In this document: one piece after another, positions 24,781-32,375 of the stretch
How the letters are laid out: the number at the start of each line of letters is the position of its first letter
Numbering within the stretch: the stretch's first letter is position 1
DNA from: an uncultured Saprospiraceae bacterium
GTDB taxonomy: Bacteria > Bacteroidota > Bacteroidia > Chitinophagales > Saprospiraceae
Assembly (NCBI GenBank): GCA_937951615.1
Contig: CALFBH010000041.1
Coordinates: forward strand, 248,001-312,000
Reading direction: 5' to 3'
Length of the DNA: 64,000 bases
Position numbers and translations under genes: made by a program
Notes under the pieces: model-generated
What the model was told of the DNA's origin: nothing
Database searches by the model: none
Seen by the model: the letters and a program-made list of their open reading frames with translations, nothing else

Positions 24781-25056
24781 AAATAACTGCTACATTAATT
24801 ACTTAAATTACTCATTATACTTAATATCAACTAGGTTTATACGCAATTTGGATACCAATTGCTGTTTTTTTGGCGAAAAATATAAAAGCGGTTTCAAATT
24901 ACGCATTTTTTATAAGAGTTTAAATAAACTCTTACCTGTAAGATGCTTTTTTTATGAAAATGGTGGGTGAGCAGGTTTTTTTACTCAAAAGTAAAAGTTT
25001 TAAATTCCAAGCCTCTTTACAATTAAACCTGCCCTAATTCGTAATTTCCTCCATCA
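24781..25056. other. AT-rich divergent intergenic region with a 22-bp palindrome
   Basis: This region separates the divergent TonB-like and M23 genes. It contains TAAGAGTTTA-AA-TAAACTCTTA at 24913-24934, a perfect 10-bp dyad with a 2-bp centre that could be an operator. Nothing else is clear. Confidence 0.5.
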
Positions 25057-25061
25057 TTGCG

Positions 25062-25069
25062 TATTTTTG
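25062..25069 (+). promoter_or_regulatory. TAnnTTTG promoter element for the M23 peptidase gene
   Basis: TATTTTTG lies 15 bp before the ATG at 25084. It falls inside an upstream in-frame TTG extension, which supports ATG 25084 as the true start. Confidence 0.6.
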
Positions 25070-25083
25070 CAAAAACGAAAACC

Positions 25084-25950
25084 ATGTCTGACGATTTACA
25101 TACTTCGGAGAATAACATGCAGGATAAGTATCGGGTAGTCGTGATGAACGATGAGACTTTTGAGGAAGTTCGTTCGTTTCGACTTACACGCATGAATGCT
25201 TATATGCTTGGAAGTGCTTTACTATTTGCTGGTTTGATACTGACGGGTTTACTGTTTGCACTCACGCCATTAAAGAGACTCATTCCTGGTTATGGGGACA
25301 TTGACCCCAGGCAGGTCAGGGAAATGAACAGTCATATCGATTCGCTGGAGTCTAATTTTTTGGAACGCATTGCAGTTTTTGAAGCGGAGAAACAACGCCT
25401 CAGTGGTAACTATCAGGTTGGTCCTGGCAATAATAAAGAAGTGGATAATCAACGTCCAATCGACCAAGTTGCCCCGACAGATGAGGAGTTGGCTTTGCGA
25501 GATAAATTTGACCAGGAAGCAAAAGAGGGCGAGCGTCCTGTGCGGGCTGTATTGGCAGTAACTCGCCACAATAGCGTTGCCCAGCAATATTTCACGCCTC
25601 CTTTGAAGGGCTATATAACCGCGCCATTTAAGCCAGAAAAATCGCATTATGGGCTAGATGTTACTGCCCCTCGCAAGACGCCTGTGCAAAGTGTTCTCAG
25701 CGGAACAGTCATCTTATCAGAAGAAACCTTGGATACGGGCAAAGTCATTGCCGTTCAGCATAAAAACAACATCGTTTCTTTTTATAAGCATAATTCGGTT
25801 TTATTGAAAAAAGTTGGTAGTTTTGTACAGGCTGGTGAAGCTGTAGCTATCATTGGCAATACAGGAGAATTATCAGACGGACCTCACTTACATTTCGAAT
25901 TATGGCACAACGGAAAACCCGTTGATCCAGCCGACTATATTAGTTTTTAA
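25084..25950 (+). CDS. M23-family peptidoglycan metallopeptidase
   Basis: The 288-residue product starts MSDDLHTSENNMQDKYRVVV. It has a cytoplasmic N-terminus, one membrane helix (about 42-62), a short coiled region (MNSHIDSLESNFLERIAVFEA) and a C-terminal LytM domain (about 185-288). Zinc-site motifs are HYGLDV (H-x-x-x-D), the catalytic-His region FYKHNS and HLHFEL. It is a membrane-anchored endopeptidase or LytM regulator acting on the cell wall. The bactofilin gene follows 33 bp downstream; M23-bactofilin pairs are a known arrangement in bacteria and suggest joint control of cell shape. Confidence 0.92.
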   Translation: MSDDLHTSENNMQDKYRVVVMNDETFEEVRSFRLTRMNAYMLGSALLFAGLILTGLLFALTPLKRLIPGYGDIDPRQVREMNSHIDSLESNFLERIAVFEAEKQRLSGNYQVGPGNNKEVDNQRPIDQVAPTDEELALRDKFDQEAKEGERPVRAVLAVTRHNSVAQQYFTPPLKGYITAPFKPEKSHYGLDVTAPRKTPVQSVLSGTVILSEETLDTGKVIAVQHKNNIVSFYKHNSVLLKKVGSFVQAGEAVAIIGNTGELSDGPHLHFELWHNGKPVDPADYISF

Positions 25951-25983
25951 CAATCATACGAATAATTTTTTATATATAAATAG

Positions 25984-26427
25984 ATGTTCGGAAGCAAGGA
26001 AAATAAGAACAAAAGTGCTGCCCCAGCCCCCAGATCGGGTAATAATAATAGCTTGAGTAATTCGCCCAATACATTGGTCAGAGGAACGATTGTAGAAGGA
26101 AAGATTAAATCTCGCAATGACATTAGAATTGAAGGGCGCGTAGTAGGCAGCATAAAATGCGACTCAAAAGTCATCATAGGTGCTAGTGGATATGTGGAAG
26201 GTGATGTCAATTGTCAGAATGCAGTAATTGAAGGAGAATTGCAGGGCGACATTATTGTCAATGAGACTTTAAAATTAGAAAAATCGGCGAAAGTCGAAGG
26301 AAAAATATCTACACTCAAATTCATCGTAGCACCAGGTGCTGTTTTCAACGGTACGTGCAGGATGGGTCAGCAAAATGCCAATGTCACAGCAGGAAAAGTC
26401 GCCTCCATCCAAAAAGAAGCCAGCTAA
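25984..26427 (+). CDS. Bactofilin
   Basis: The 147-residue product is a polymer-forming cytoskeletal protein: a disordered charged N-terminus (residues 1-35), then the bactofilin beta-helix core (about 36-125) with regularly spaced Gly/Val turns: TIVEGKIKSRNDIRIEGRVVG, KVIIGASGYVEGDVNCQ, AVIEGELQGDIIVNETLKLE, SAKVEGKISTLKFIVAPGA (each a strand repeat). A short Gln/Ser tail follows. It forms filaments without nucleotides and scaffolds wall enzymes. It sits between the M23 gene and the ATP-synthase accessory genes, and the next gene probably overlaps its 3' end. Confidence 0.93.
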   Translation: MFGSKENKNKSAAPAPRSGNNNSLSNSPNTLVRGTIVEGKIKSRNDIRIEGRVVGSIKCDSKVIIGASGYVEGDVNCQNAVIEGELQGDIIVNETLKLEKSAKVEGKISTLKFIVAPGAVFNGTCRMGQQNANVTAGKVASIQKEAS

Positions 26428-26629
26428 TAACTCTTATCGGTTCATGAAATATGGCGGCATGGCATCCCAAATGGGAGTCACCATTTTCCTATTCGTGTTT
26501 CTGGGTAGAAAACTGGATAATTATTTTGAGTTGTCACCGCCTTACCTGACTGCTACTTTAGCCATAGTTGGTGTTTTTTTGGCGATGTTTTTGGTCATCC
26601 GACAATTAATGGCAGATCAAAAACAATAA
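26381..26629 (+). CDS. AtpZ-like F1Fo ATP synthase accessory protein
   Basis: The best start is ATG 26381 (MSQQEKSPPSKKKPANNSYR), because AtpZ proteins begin with a Lys/Pro-rich stretch followed by N-x-Y-x-x-K/Y-GGMA-QM; this start overlaps the bactofilin 3' end by 47 bp. ATG 26444 (MKYGGMASQMGV) is the alternative. The product (82 aa from 26381) has two membrane helices (about 29-46 and 53-75) and conserved RKLDNYF between them. AtpZ helps assemble the Fo ring or forms a small Mg/Ca channel with AtpI. A second small membrane gene follows, but the atp operon itself does not. Confidence 0.8.
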   Translation: MSQQEKSPPSKKKPANNSYRFMKYGGMASQMGVTIFLFVFLGRKLDNYFELSPPYLTATLAIVGVFLAMFLVIRQLMADQKQ

Positions 26630-26637
26630 CAAAACCA

Positions 26638-27018
26638 ATGCGTCCTACCCAGTTTTTTATTCAACTCACTTTATGCTCTGCACTTGTAGCTTTGTTGCTT
26701 TTCGGAATATTAAGTCTGACACAACTCACTTCTCATCTTGGTTTTGTCGGGGCAAGTCTGACGTTTTTCATAGTACTTTGCCTGGTTATTTATCTAATCG
26801 CCTGGATAGGACATAAGCGAAAAAATCCAATGCTTAATTTCAGATTGGGTGTGCTTTTTAACTTCCTAAAAATATCCAATTCTATTATTTTTATTTTGGC
26901 GTATAAACGTTTGTACCAACCCGATTCTACGGCATTTGTGCTGCTCTTTTTCCTTATTTATGCGCTTTATACTATCTTTGAACTTTACTTTCTCATTCGC
27001 TTATTTCGGTCGGAGTAA
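26638..27018 (+). CDS. Four-helix membrane protein next to atpZ
   Basis: The 126-residue product has four hydrophobic helices (about 8-28, 33-55, 72-90 and 97-120), short loops and no signal cleavage site. In Bacteroidota a small membrane protein of this size commonly sits between atpZ and atpB (DUF6168-like in flavobacteria), so an ATP-synthase accessory role is plausible by position. There is no catalytic motif. It starts 9 bp after atpZ, so the two are surely co-transcribed. atpB is not downstream here; a family I repeat and a biotin-carrier gene follow. Confidence 0.65.
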   Translation: MRPTQFFIQLTLCSALVALLLFGILSLTQLTSHLGFVGASLTFFIVLCLVIYLIAWIGHKRKNPMLNFRLGVLFNFLKISNSIIFILAYKRLYQPDSTAFVLLFFLIYALYTIFELYFLIRLFRSE

Positions 27019-27095
27019 AATACAAATTCAAACGTCAAACTCAAAAACGATTGATAGTGAGTCAATCGCTCGGCTGAAAGTAGCCTATTGAAATT
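27019..27095. repeat. Family I dispersed repeat, copy 4 (most diverged)
   Basis: ATACAAATTCAAACGTCAAA begins directly after the stop codon, then GATTGATAGTGAGTCAATCG and CTGAAAGTAG. The first third is nearly identical to copies 1 and 2; the rest has drifted. Confidence 0.72.
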
Positions 27096-27121
27096 CTGAA
27101 CTTATTTAGTTATTTATTCTT

Positions 27122-27595
27122 ATGTACAAATTTTTCATTAACGACAAGTTTGAGTTTGAACTCCAAGCAGATGCTTTGGAACAGGATATTGTAGAATACG
27201 AGAAAGGGCGTTTCCATATCATGCTCAATCAACGCTCTCATCATGCAGAATTGATAGATCACGATATTGCGACCAAGACATTAAGCATCAAAGTAAATAA
27301 TAACCTTTATACAGTAAAAACCGAAGACCGTTTTGACCGCCTGCTCAAGCAATTGGGGTTCAGTAATGCCAATGCCCAAAAAGCTGCCCAGATCAAAGCT
27401 CCTATGCCAGGCTTAGTTTTAAAAATTTCTGTAGAAGTCGGACAGGAGGTTTCCAAAGGCGATACATTACTCATCCTCGAAGCCATGAAAATGGAAAACG
27501 TCGTCAAAGCACCCAATGACGGGAAAATCAAACACATCAAGGTAAAAGCAGGTGACGCGCTCAATAAAGGTCAGGTCATGGTGGAGTTTGAGTGA
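27122..27595 (+). CDS. Biotin carboxyl carrier protein subunit of an acyl-CoA carboxylase
   Basis: The 157-residue product has an N-terminal domain (1-85) followed by a biotinyl/lipoyl domain (about 88-157) with APMPGLVL, then the biotinylation motif [12 protein letters not shown], biotin on Lys123, and the closing [13 protein letters not shown]. The N-terminal domain without an Ala/Pro linker resembles carrier subunits of propionyl/methylmalonyl-type carboxylases rather than AccB of fatty-acid synthesis. The partner carboxylase and carboxyltransferase genes are not in the window. A 24-bp repeat array begins at its stop codon. Confidence 0.9.
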   Translation: MYKFFINDKFEFELQADALEQDIVEYEKGRFHIMLNQRSHHAELIDHDIATKTLSIKVNNNLYTVKTEDRFDRLLKQLGFSNANAQKAAQIKAPMPGLVLKISVEVGQEVSKGDTLLILEAMKMENVVKAPNDGKIKHIKVKAGDALNKGQVMVEFE

Positions 27596-27769
27596 TTCAT
27601 TGTTCGATTGTTTCATGGCTTCATTGTTCGATTGTTTCATGGCTTCATTGTTCGATTGTTTTTCATGGCTTCATTGTTCGATTGTTTTTCATGGCTTCAT
27701 TGTTCGATTGTTTCATGGCTATGAATGTTTTTTTTTGCGTAGCAAAAAAAAACCATGAAACCATGAAAA
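27596..27769. repeat. 24-26-bp tandem array with inverted tail around a GC-AAAA hairpin
   Basis: Five copies of a unit containing TTCATTGTTCGATTG and TTTCATGGC run from 27596 to 27720. A hairpin of nine T, GC-GTA-GC and nine A follows (27728-27752). After it come AACCATGAAACCATGAAA, the inverse of the TTTCATGG part. Inverted repeat arms around a TTTTGC..GCAAAA core is the same design as family A. Confidence 0.88.
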
Positions 27770-28696
27770 TCATCCTGGCGTAAATAAGTGAACAATAAAA
27801 ACGACATAGAACAGTAAGAGCATTGCTCCTTCCGCAAATGCAATCTTCTTGTCGAGTGACATTATCAGGAAAAGTATAGACGCTGCGATCATCATTGGCA
27901 GACTAAACACCAAGATACTTTCTGGAATAACCAATCCACCAAATAAGGCAGGAATACCCATAACTGCAAAAGTATTGAAGATATTAGATCCCAAGACATT
28001 ACCAACTGCCATTTCTGCATTGCCTTTTCTTGCAGCCATCACACTCACCACAATTTCAGGCATAGATGTTCCCAAGGCGACCATACTCAAGGCGACGACT
28101 TCTTTGCCAATACCAACCATATCAGCAATCTTAATGACTGACTTCACTGTCCATTCTGCACCAAACCAGATACCTATCCCACTTAAGGCTAACATCACAA
28201 AAACTATTGGTGTAAGTTTTGGTCGCTCCCCTTCTTCTTCTTCTCGATCACTGGAAAAAGTATAAAACAGAAAAATGAACAGCCCAGCAAGACAGATAAT
28301 CGCATCAAAAGTGCTAAAATACCCATCCATTAGCAAAAAATAAAGCAGAAAAGCTGAGCCTATGAACAAAGGCAAATCAATATCCAGCACGGCAAATTTA
28401 ATCTCGATATTTTTTGCCACCATAGCCGTGACGCCCAGTACCAGTAGAATATTGGTGATATTGGAGCCGACTACATTACCAACTACAATTTCTGGACTTC
28501 CTTCCAGCACGGCAAAAATTGAAGAAATCAATTCGGGTAGCGAAGTCCCGGCAGCTACGATGGTTACCCCCACAATAAACGAAGGGATGCCAAGCGACAA
28601 ACCGATTTTTTCTGCCGCACCTATAAATTTATCTGATGCCAAAAGCAGTACCGCCAGTGCGCCTACAAAAACCCCTACCCAAGCTAATAGTCCCAT
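27770..28696 (-). CDS. Calcium/sodium antiporter (YrbG family)
   Basis: I chose ATG 28696 (MGLLAWVGVFVGALAVLL), which begins directly with the first helix. The 308-residue product has ten membrane helices and the two Na_Ca_ex alpha-repeats: GTSLPELISS with VGNVVGSNITNILLVLG (about 53-90) and GTSMPEIVVS with VGNVLGSNIFNTFAVMG (about 205-245). Their Glu and Asn/Ser residues form the ion site. A Glu/Arg-rich loop (SDREEEEGERPK) links the two halves. It exchanges Ca2+ for Na+ (possibly with K+) across the inner membrane. It is the last gene before the gldN terminator. Confidence 0.92.
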   Translation of the reverse strand: MGLLAWVGVFVGALAVLLLASDKFIGAAEKIGLSLGIPSFIVGVTIVAAGTSLPELISSIFAVLEGSPEIVVGNVVGSNITNILLVLGVTAMVAKNIEIKFAVLDIDLPLFIGSAFLLYFLLMDGYFSTFDAIICLAGLFIFLFYTFSSDREEEEGERPKLTPIVFVMLALSGIGIWFGAEWTVKSVIKIADMVGIGKEVVALSMVALGTSMPEIVVSVMAARKGNAEMAVGNVLGSNIFNTFAVMGIPALFGGLVIPESILVFSLPMMIAASILFLIMSLDKKIAFAEGAMLLLFYVVFIVHLFTPG

Positions 28697-28721
28697 AATT
28701 TTTATTTTAGAACACAAACGT

Positions 28722-28761
28722 AAAAAAGCCTAAGCTCTTTTTATAGAACTTAGGCTTTTTT
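28722..28761 (-). terminator. Intrinsic terminator of the gldKLMN transcript
   Basis: AAAAAAGCCTAAG at 28722-28734 pairs perfectly with CTTAGGCTTTTTT at 28749-28761, around a 14-nt loop. Read on the minus strand it lies 17 bp after the gldN stop and ends in a T-run. Confidence 0.9.
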
Positions 28762-28778
28762 ATATTTTTCAGGTCACT

Positions 28779-29654
28779 TTAGAATGTCCAGAGGTCATGC
28801 TCAAAGTTGAAGATCGTTTCCTGAATCTTTTCAGCTTCAAAAAGAATATCTACACCTGCTTTATAATCCTGAATACGTCTGTCGTAAACGTTGGACTCTT
28901 TCATTATATAACTGGAGAAGAAACGCATTTCCATAATATCCTCCCAACTCATACGCTGTGCGTCATTGAGTGGATTATAAGCGGACTGGCGTGACATCAC
29001 TTCGCGGCAATCGGGATAATATGCCCAGAACATTGGGTATTCAAATTTGAAATTACCATTATCGTCGTATTCTTCTTTTAATGGTGCAATCCCAAGAAGG
29101 CGAACTTGCAACATCGAAGTTTCTTCGTCGAAGAACCAAACTTCTTTCAATCTGAAACGTTTGATATCTTCCCAGTTTAGGTCGTTACGAACGACTTTGA
29201 TCTTCTCTTCATAAGTATCTGGATCGAAAGTAATAATCGTATCTACGGAACTCCCCATAGAACTTACTTCGTCGATTTCCAGTTTTGTCGTGAACTTATC
29301 ATCCAGTGTACTATATAATTGTACTTCACCTTCCATCGCTGCATTCAGCAAAATGTTGATGAATGGATTTTCAGGCCAAGTAAAAGGCTTGTTCATTTTC
29401 TCCCGTACATCAATGATGCGCCAGATACGTTTTTCCCAGAATACATCTGCTTCTCTGATATGATCGTAAGACAATAATCTTCTGTCTTTGATAATATCTC
29501 TATCATAAATGTCATCTCTTGGTGTATCTTCATCTACTTCTCCACTAGATTCAGTAGGTTCACCACTTTCGTTCAGTACAGGTTGTGCAAACATAGTTGC
29601 GCTAAACAGGAAGCTCATGATACAGAGCGAGACTAATTTCAGATTGACTTTCAT
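28779..29654 (-). CDS. gldN: T9SS ring component GldN/PorN
   Basis: The 291-residue product has a Sec signal peptide (LVSLCIMSFLFSATMFAQ, cleavage after about residue 23). The mature part has the family hallmarks: RDDIYDRDIIKDRRLLSYDHI, DVFWEKRIWRIIDVREKMN, NPFINILLNAAMEGE and the conserved LKEVWFFDEETSML. GldN forms, together with the lipoprotein GldK, the large periplasmic ring under the outer membrane in type IX secretion. It is the last gene of the porP-gldK-L-M-N order and is followed by a strong terminator. The 248-bp gap from gldM carries two hairpins. Confidence 0.94.
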   Translation of the reverse strand: MKVNLKLVSLCIMSFLFSATMFAQPVLNESGEPTESSGEVDEDTPRDDIYDRDIIKDRRLLSYDHIREADVFWEKRIWRIIDVREKMNKPFTWPENPFINILLNAAMEGEVQLYSTLDDKFTTKLEIDEVSSMGSSVDTIITFDPDTYEEKIKVVRNDLNWEDIKRFRLKEVWFFDEETSMLQVRLLGIAPLKEEYDDNGNFKFEYPMFWAYYPDCREVMSRQSAYNPLNDAQRMSWEDIMEMRFFSSYIMKESNVYDRRIQDYKAGVDILFEAEKIQETIFNFEHDLWTF

Positions 29655-29786
29655 TAGAACTATTTTTTAAATGATGTCTAAGTTGTTCAACAATAAGATG
29701 AATTTTTGGGGGCTTCACCCTACCTGCTGATTCATGTTTTTTGAAGATTTTTATTTCTTTATTTTGGGGGATTGTCAGTTTGAGGA

Positions 29787-29899
29787 AACCCTGTCAAGTC
29801 ATCACAGACAGGTCATTGTTTTTTGTTAAAGGTGTTCGGAAGTATAGAGACATAAGCCATACCATACTTCCGAACTATTTTCATTTCGCTGAAGCGAAA
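29787..29899 (-). promoter_or_regulatory. Hairpins in the gldM-gldN intergenic region
   Basis: A 12-bp perfect stem (GTTCGGAAGTAT 29834-29845 with ATACTTCCGAAC 29864-29875) follows gldM by about 28 bp. A second stem, CCTGTC/GACAGG (29790-29795 and 29807-29812), follows, and TTTCGCT/AGCGAAA (29884-29899) abuts the gldM stop. Neither of the first two is followed by a clear T-run. They may set RNA stability or partial read-through between gldM and gldN. Confidence 0.5.
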
Positions 29900-29902
29900 A
29901 TC

Positions 29903-31537
29903 TTATTTGATATTAATCACCAAATCATTAATCTGGCGTGAAGCAGCATCACCTGGGCATTTCGCTTTGATTCTACTGAAGTAGTAGATATCGCCTGGTT
30001 TTGCAGCATTTACAATATTCGTTGTAGTTCCGTCATAACGACCACCTGCCTGAGATCTTACGATTGGATCGGCACGTTTTGGTACACGGGCAATTTCAAA
30101 ACCTGAAATATTACATCTCGCTTCAAAGTCGAAATCTTTCAACTCTGCGCGGATACCTTCCTGCGCTTTGAATTCACCTGTTCCCATTGAGCTTTTATAT
30201 CCTCTACCAATCATAGCGACTGGATCAGGAATACGCTTGACGCGGAACTCAAAAGACTGGGATTTTACGTCAGGTGCAGACACCGTAATGTTAGCTTTAC
30301 CTGGCGTAGATACACGAACGTTATATCCACTACCCGATTTAGACATATTACATCCACCACCACTACAAGAAGCATTGATTTTACTAAAATCACCACCTGC
30401 TGCTACAGTTACCGGATTATCTACACCGATGTAGAACACGTTCATCTTATCCGCAGAAACTGTTGCCTGAGACTGTGTACCAACCTGATACTTAAAAGTC
30501 TCTTTATAGCTTTCTGTTTTACCGTTGAACGGGTTTTTAACCGTGATATTTGCAGTATAAGATTGTTCACCAAGACCACTAGCTGTTGCAGAGTAAGTAG
30601 CTACACCATCTTTGGCTTGCAAAGAAGAGCCATTTACATTTACACTGACCTGTGCCTGACTAGAGGCAGCACTCAGGAAAATGTCAGCTTCGTATTTATC
30701 TCCTTGCAACAAGAATGTTTTTCTAGGAGAAGACACGACGACGAACTTATCAAATTTTACAGTAGTTGCACCGATTTTACCAGCAAGGTAATTGATGATA
30801 GAGGCTTCAGAAGTTCTTGCGTCGTTCTGAATTTTTGCCAAAATCGGATAACAGGCTGCAACTGGCATGTGGTCGAAATTGAATTGCTCCCAGGATTTTC
30901 CACCCATTCCGGAACTATCCACTTCAAGTGTCAGTTTAGCTATTAATTCATCAATTTCAGACTTTTGGATACTCAGTGTTCTGTTGCCACTTAGCTTTTG
31001 AACAGCAGCTTCCAGTTTTTGTCTGGTTTCGATGATTTTTGCCTTGATTTTTGGACCTTCCGGTTCAGCTATTTCAGCAAGTCCACCTCTTCCGTCATAA
31101 CCATCAACAAAAAATCTCGTCGGGATTTCTTTATCTTTGGCTTTAACTGCCTTTCCCCACTTAGTCGTGTCGGAAGTTGCTTTTATAGGAGGCATGGCAT
31201 TTTCATCAGTTTCAGCACCAAATTCACCACCTGCTTCGACGGTAAATTTAGTTGTTACCTCATCAATATAATCAGTGAACTCTTTAGTTATTGCCTGAAT
31301 TCCCTCCGCAGCGGGGACAAGTGGCTTATAATCTGGCTTTTTCTTGACTGATGCTCGCATAGATTCAACAACGCGGTCATTGGCATCTGCGACAATTGTG
31401 TTAGTGCGGACAATACCGTCCTTCAACTTAAAGAAGGCATTAATTATTTCCGCGGATACGTTTAGCGCCAACATGGCCGTCAGTACTAAGTACATCAGGT
31501 TAATCATAATCTGGCGCGGTTCCTTAGGAATCGACAT
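29903..31537 (-). CDS. gldM: T9SS motor component GldM/PorM
   Basis: I chose ATG 31537 (MSIPKEPRQIMINLMYLV) over a TTG three codons upstream. The roughly 544-residue product has one N-terminal membrane helix (about 12-32) preceded by the conserved Arg8, a helical first periplasmic domain (about 35-220) and three beta-rich domains (TVKFDKFVVVSSPRKTFLLQGDKYEA near 260; the D3/D4 segment with FRVKRIPDPVAMIG near 430). GldM and GldL form the proton-powered rotary motor, with GldM spanning the periplasm to the GldK/GldN ring. It lies 110 bp after gldL on the same strand. Confidence 0.95.
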   Translation of the reverse strand: MSIPKEPRQIMINLMYLVLTAMLALNVSAEIINAFFKLKDGIVRTNTIVADANDRVVESMRASVKKKPDYKPLVPAAEGIQAITKEFTDYIDEVTTKFTVEAGGEFGAETDENAMPPIKATSDTTKWGKAVKAKDKEIPTRFFVDGYDGRGGLAEIAEPEGPKIKAKIIETRQKLEAAVQKLSGNRTLSIQKSEIDELIAKLTLEVDSSGMGGKSWEQFNFDHMPVAACYPILAKIQNDARTSEASIINYLAGKIGATTVKFDKFVVVSSPRKTFLLQGDKYEADIFLSAASSQAQVSVNVNGSSLQAKDGVATYSATASGLGEQSYTANITVKNPFNGKTESYKETFKYQVGTQSQATVSADKMNVFYIGVDNPVTVAAGGDFSKINASCSGGGCNMSKSGSGYNVRVSTPGKANITVSAPDVKSQSFEFRVKRIPDPVAMIGRGYKSSMGTGEFKAQEGIRAELKDFDFEARCNISGFEIARVPKRADPIVRSQAGGRYDGTTTNIVNAAKPGDIYYFSRIKAKCPGDAASRQINDLVINIK

Positions 31538-31647
31538 ATGATACAATTATTTTATAAAGAACAAAATAGTCTCGCTTAGTAAGTACTGAATTGTACTCTT
31601 AACGCGACTTTTAAAAAAAGATACCCCGATATTCGGGATTAACATCC

Positions 31648-32223
31648 TTACTTGCTAATGTTACCCATTGCAGAAAGGATATTACCATAAACGGAGTTCA
31701 AGGAACCAAGATTCTTATTCAATGCTCCAAGTTGTTCTTTATAAACACGTGTATCCTCGATAGAATCATTAATATTAGCCATAGCTTCGTTAAGATTGGT
31801 GTAGAAATCACCCATTCTCTTAACTTGCTCGCCTGTACCAGAGAAATCAACTTCTTGTAATGCTTTGAGTGAAGACATGCTATTAGACATGACTTTCAAT
31901 TCTCCCAACATACCGTCTAATTGACCTTCCATTTTTCCAGTGTTGATGTCAAGGTTTGCACCATCACCACGCATGTGTTGAAGATCTCCACCTGATTTAT
32001 CCAAACCTGGATATAATTTTTCCCAGTAGTAATCTTTGTCTGGACCGATAATACCTAAGAATAGGAAGATGGCTGCTTCTGCTAGAAGTCCAATTGTAAG
32101 GAATTCACTAGCATAAGGTAAGCTCTCAATTTTTAGTAGTGCTCCCACCATAATTAAAGCCGCACCTATACCGATAAGTAGATTTTTTAGGTATTTAAAA
32201 CCTCTTGAATGAACGAAACTCAT
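31648..32223 (-). CDS. gldL: T9SS motor component GldL/PorL
   Basis: The 191-residue product has two membrane helices (about 14-32 and 39-58) and a cytoplasmic helical tail (about 80-191). The second helix contains Glu49 (GLLAEAAIFLFLG), the conserved glutamate required for proton flow in GldL. The flanking segments GFKYLKNLLIGIGAALIM and GPDKDYYWEKLYPGLD are family signatures. GldL forms a pentamer around two GldM helices. It sits between gldK (152-bp gap) and gldM. Confidence 0.95.
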   Translation of the reverse strand: MSFVHSRGFKYLKNLLIGIGAALIMVGALLKIESLPYASEFLTIGLLAEAAIFLFLGIIGPDKDYYWEKLYPGLDKSGGDLQHMRGDGANLDINTGKMEGQLDGMLGELKVMSNSMSSLKALQEVDFSGTGEQVKRMGDFYTNLNEAMANINDSIEDTRVYKEQLGALNKNLGSLNSVYGNILSAMGNISK

Positions 32224-32375
32224 TTGTGTCTGAATTTAAAAGTTAGTTAAAAGGAAATTTTAATTAAAGGCACAGAAATGGCAGCGATAACACGCGCTGC
32301 CATTCCTGATATTTTTATGCTGCAATCTCAAGGAATGTATTGATTCTGAACTTTTTCCAAGAGAATAAACATTTC

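Noticed and set aside
27552-27783. Two plus-strand open frames over the 24-bp array (SLFDCFMA-type repeats)
   Set aside because: They are repeat translations that begin inside or at the end of the biotin carrier gene, without any domain.
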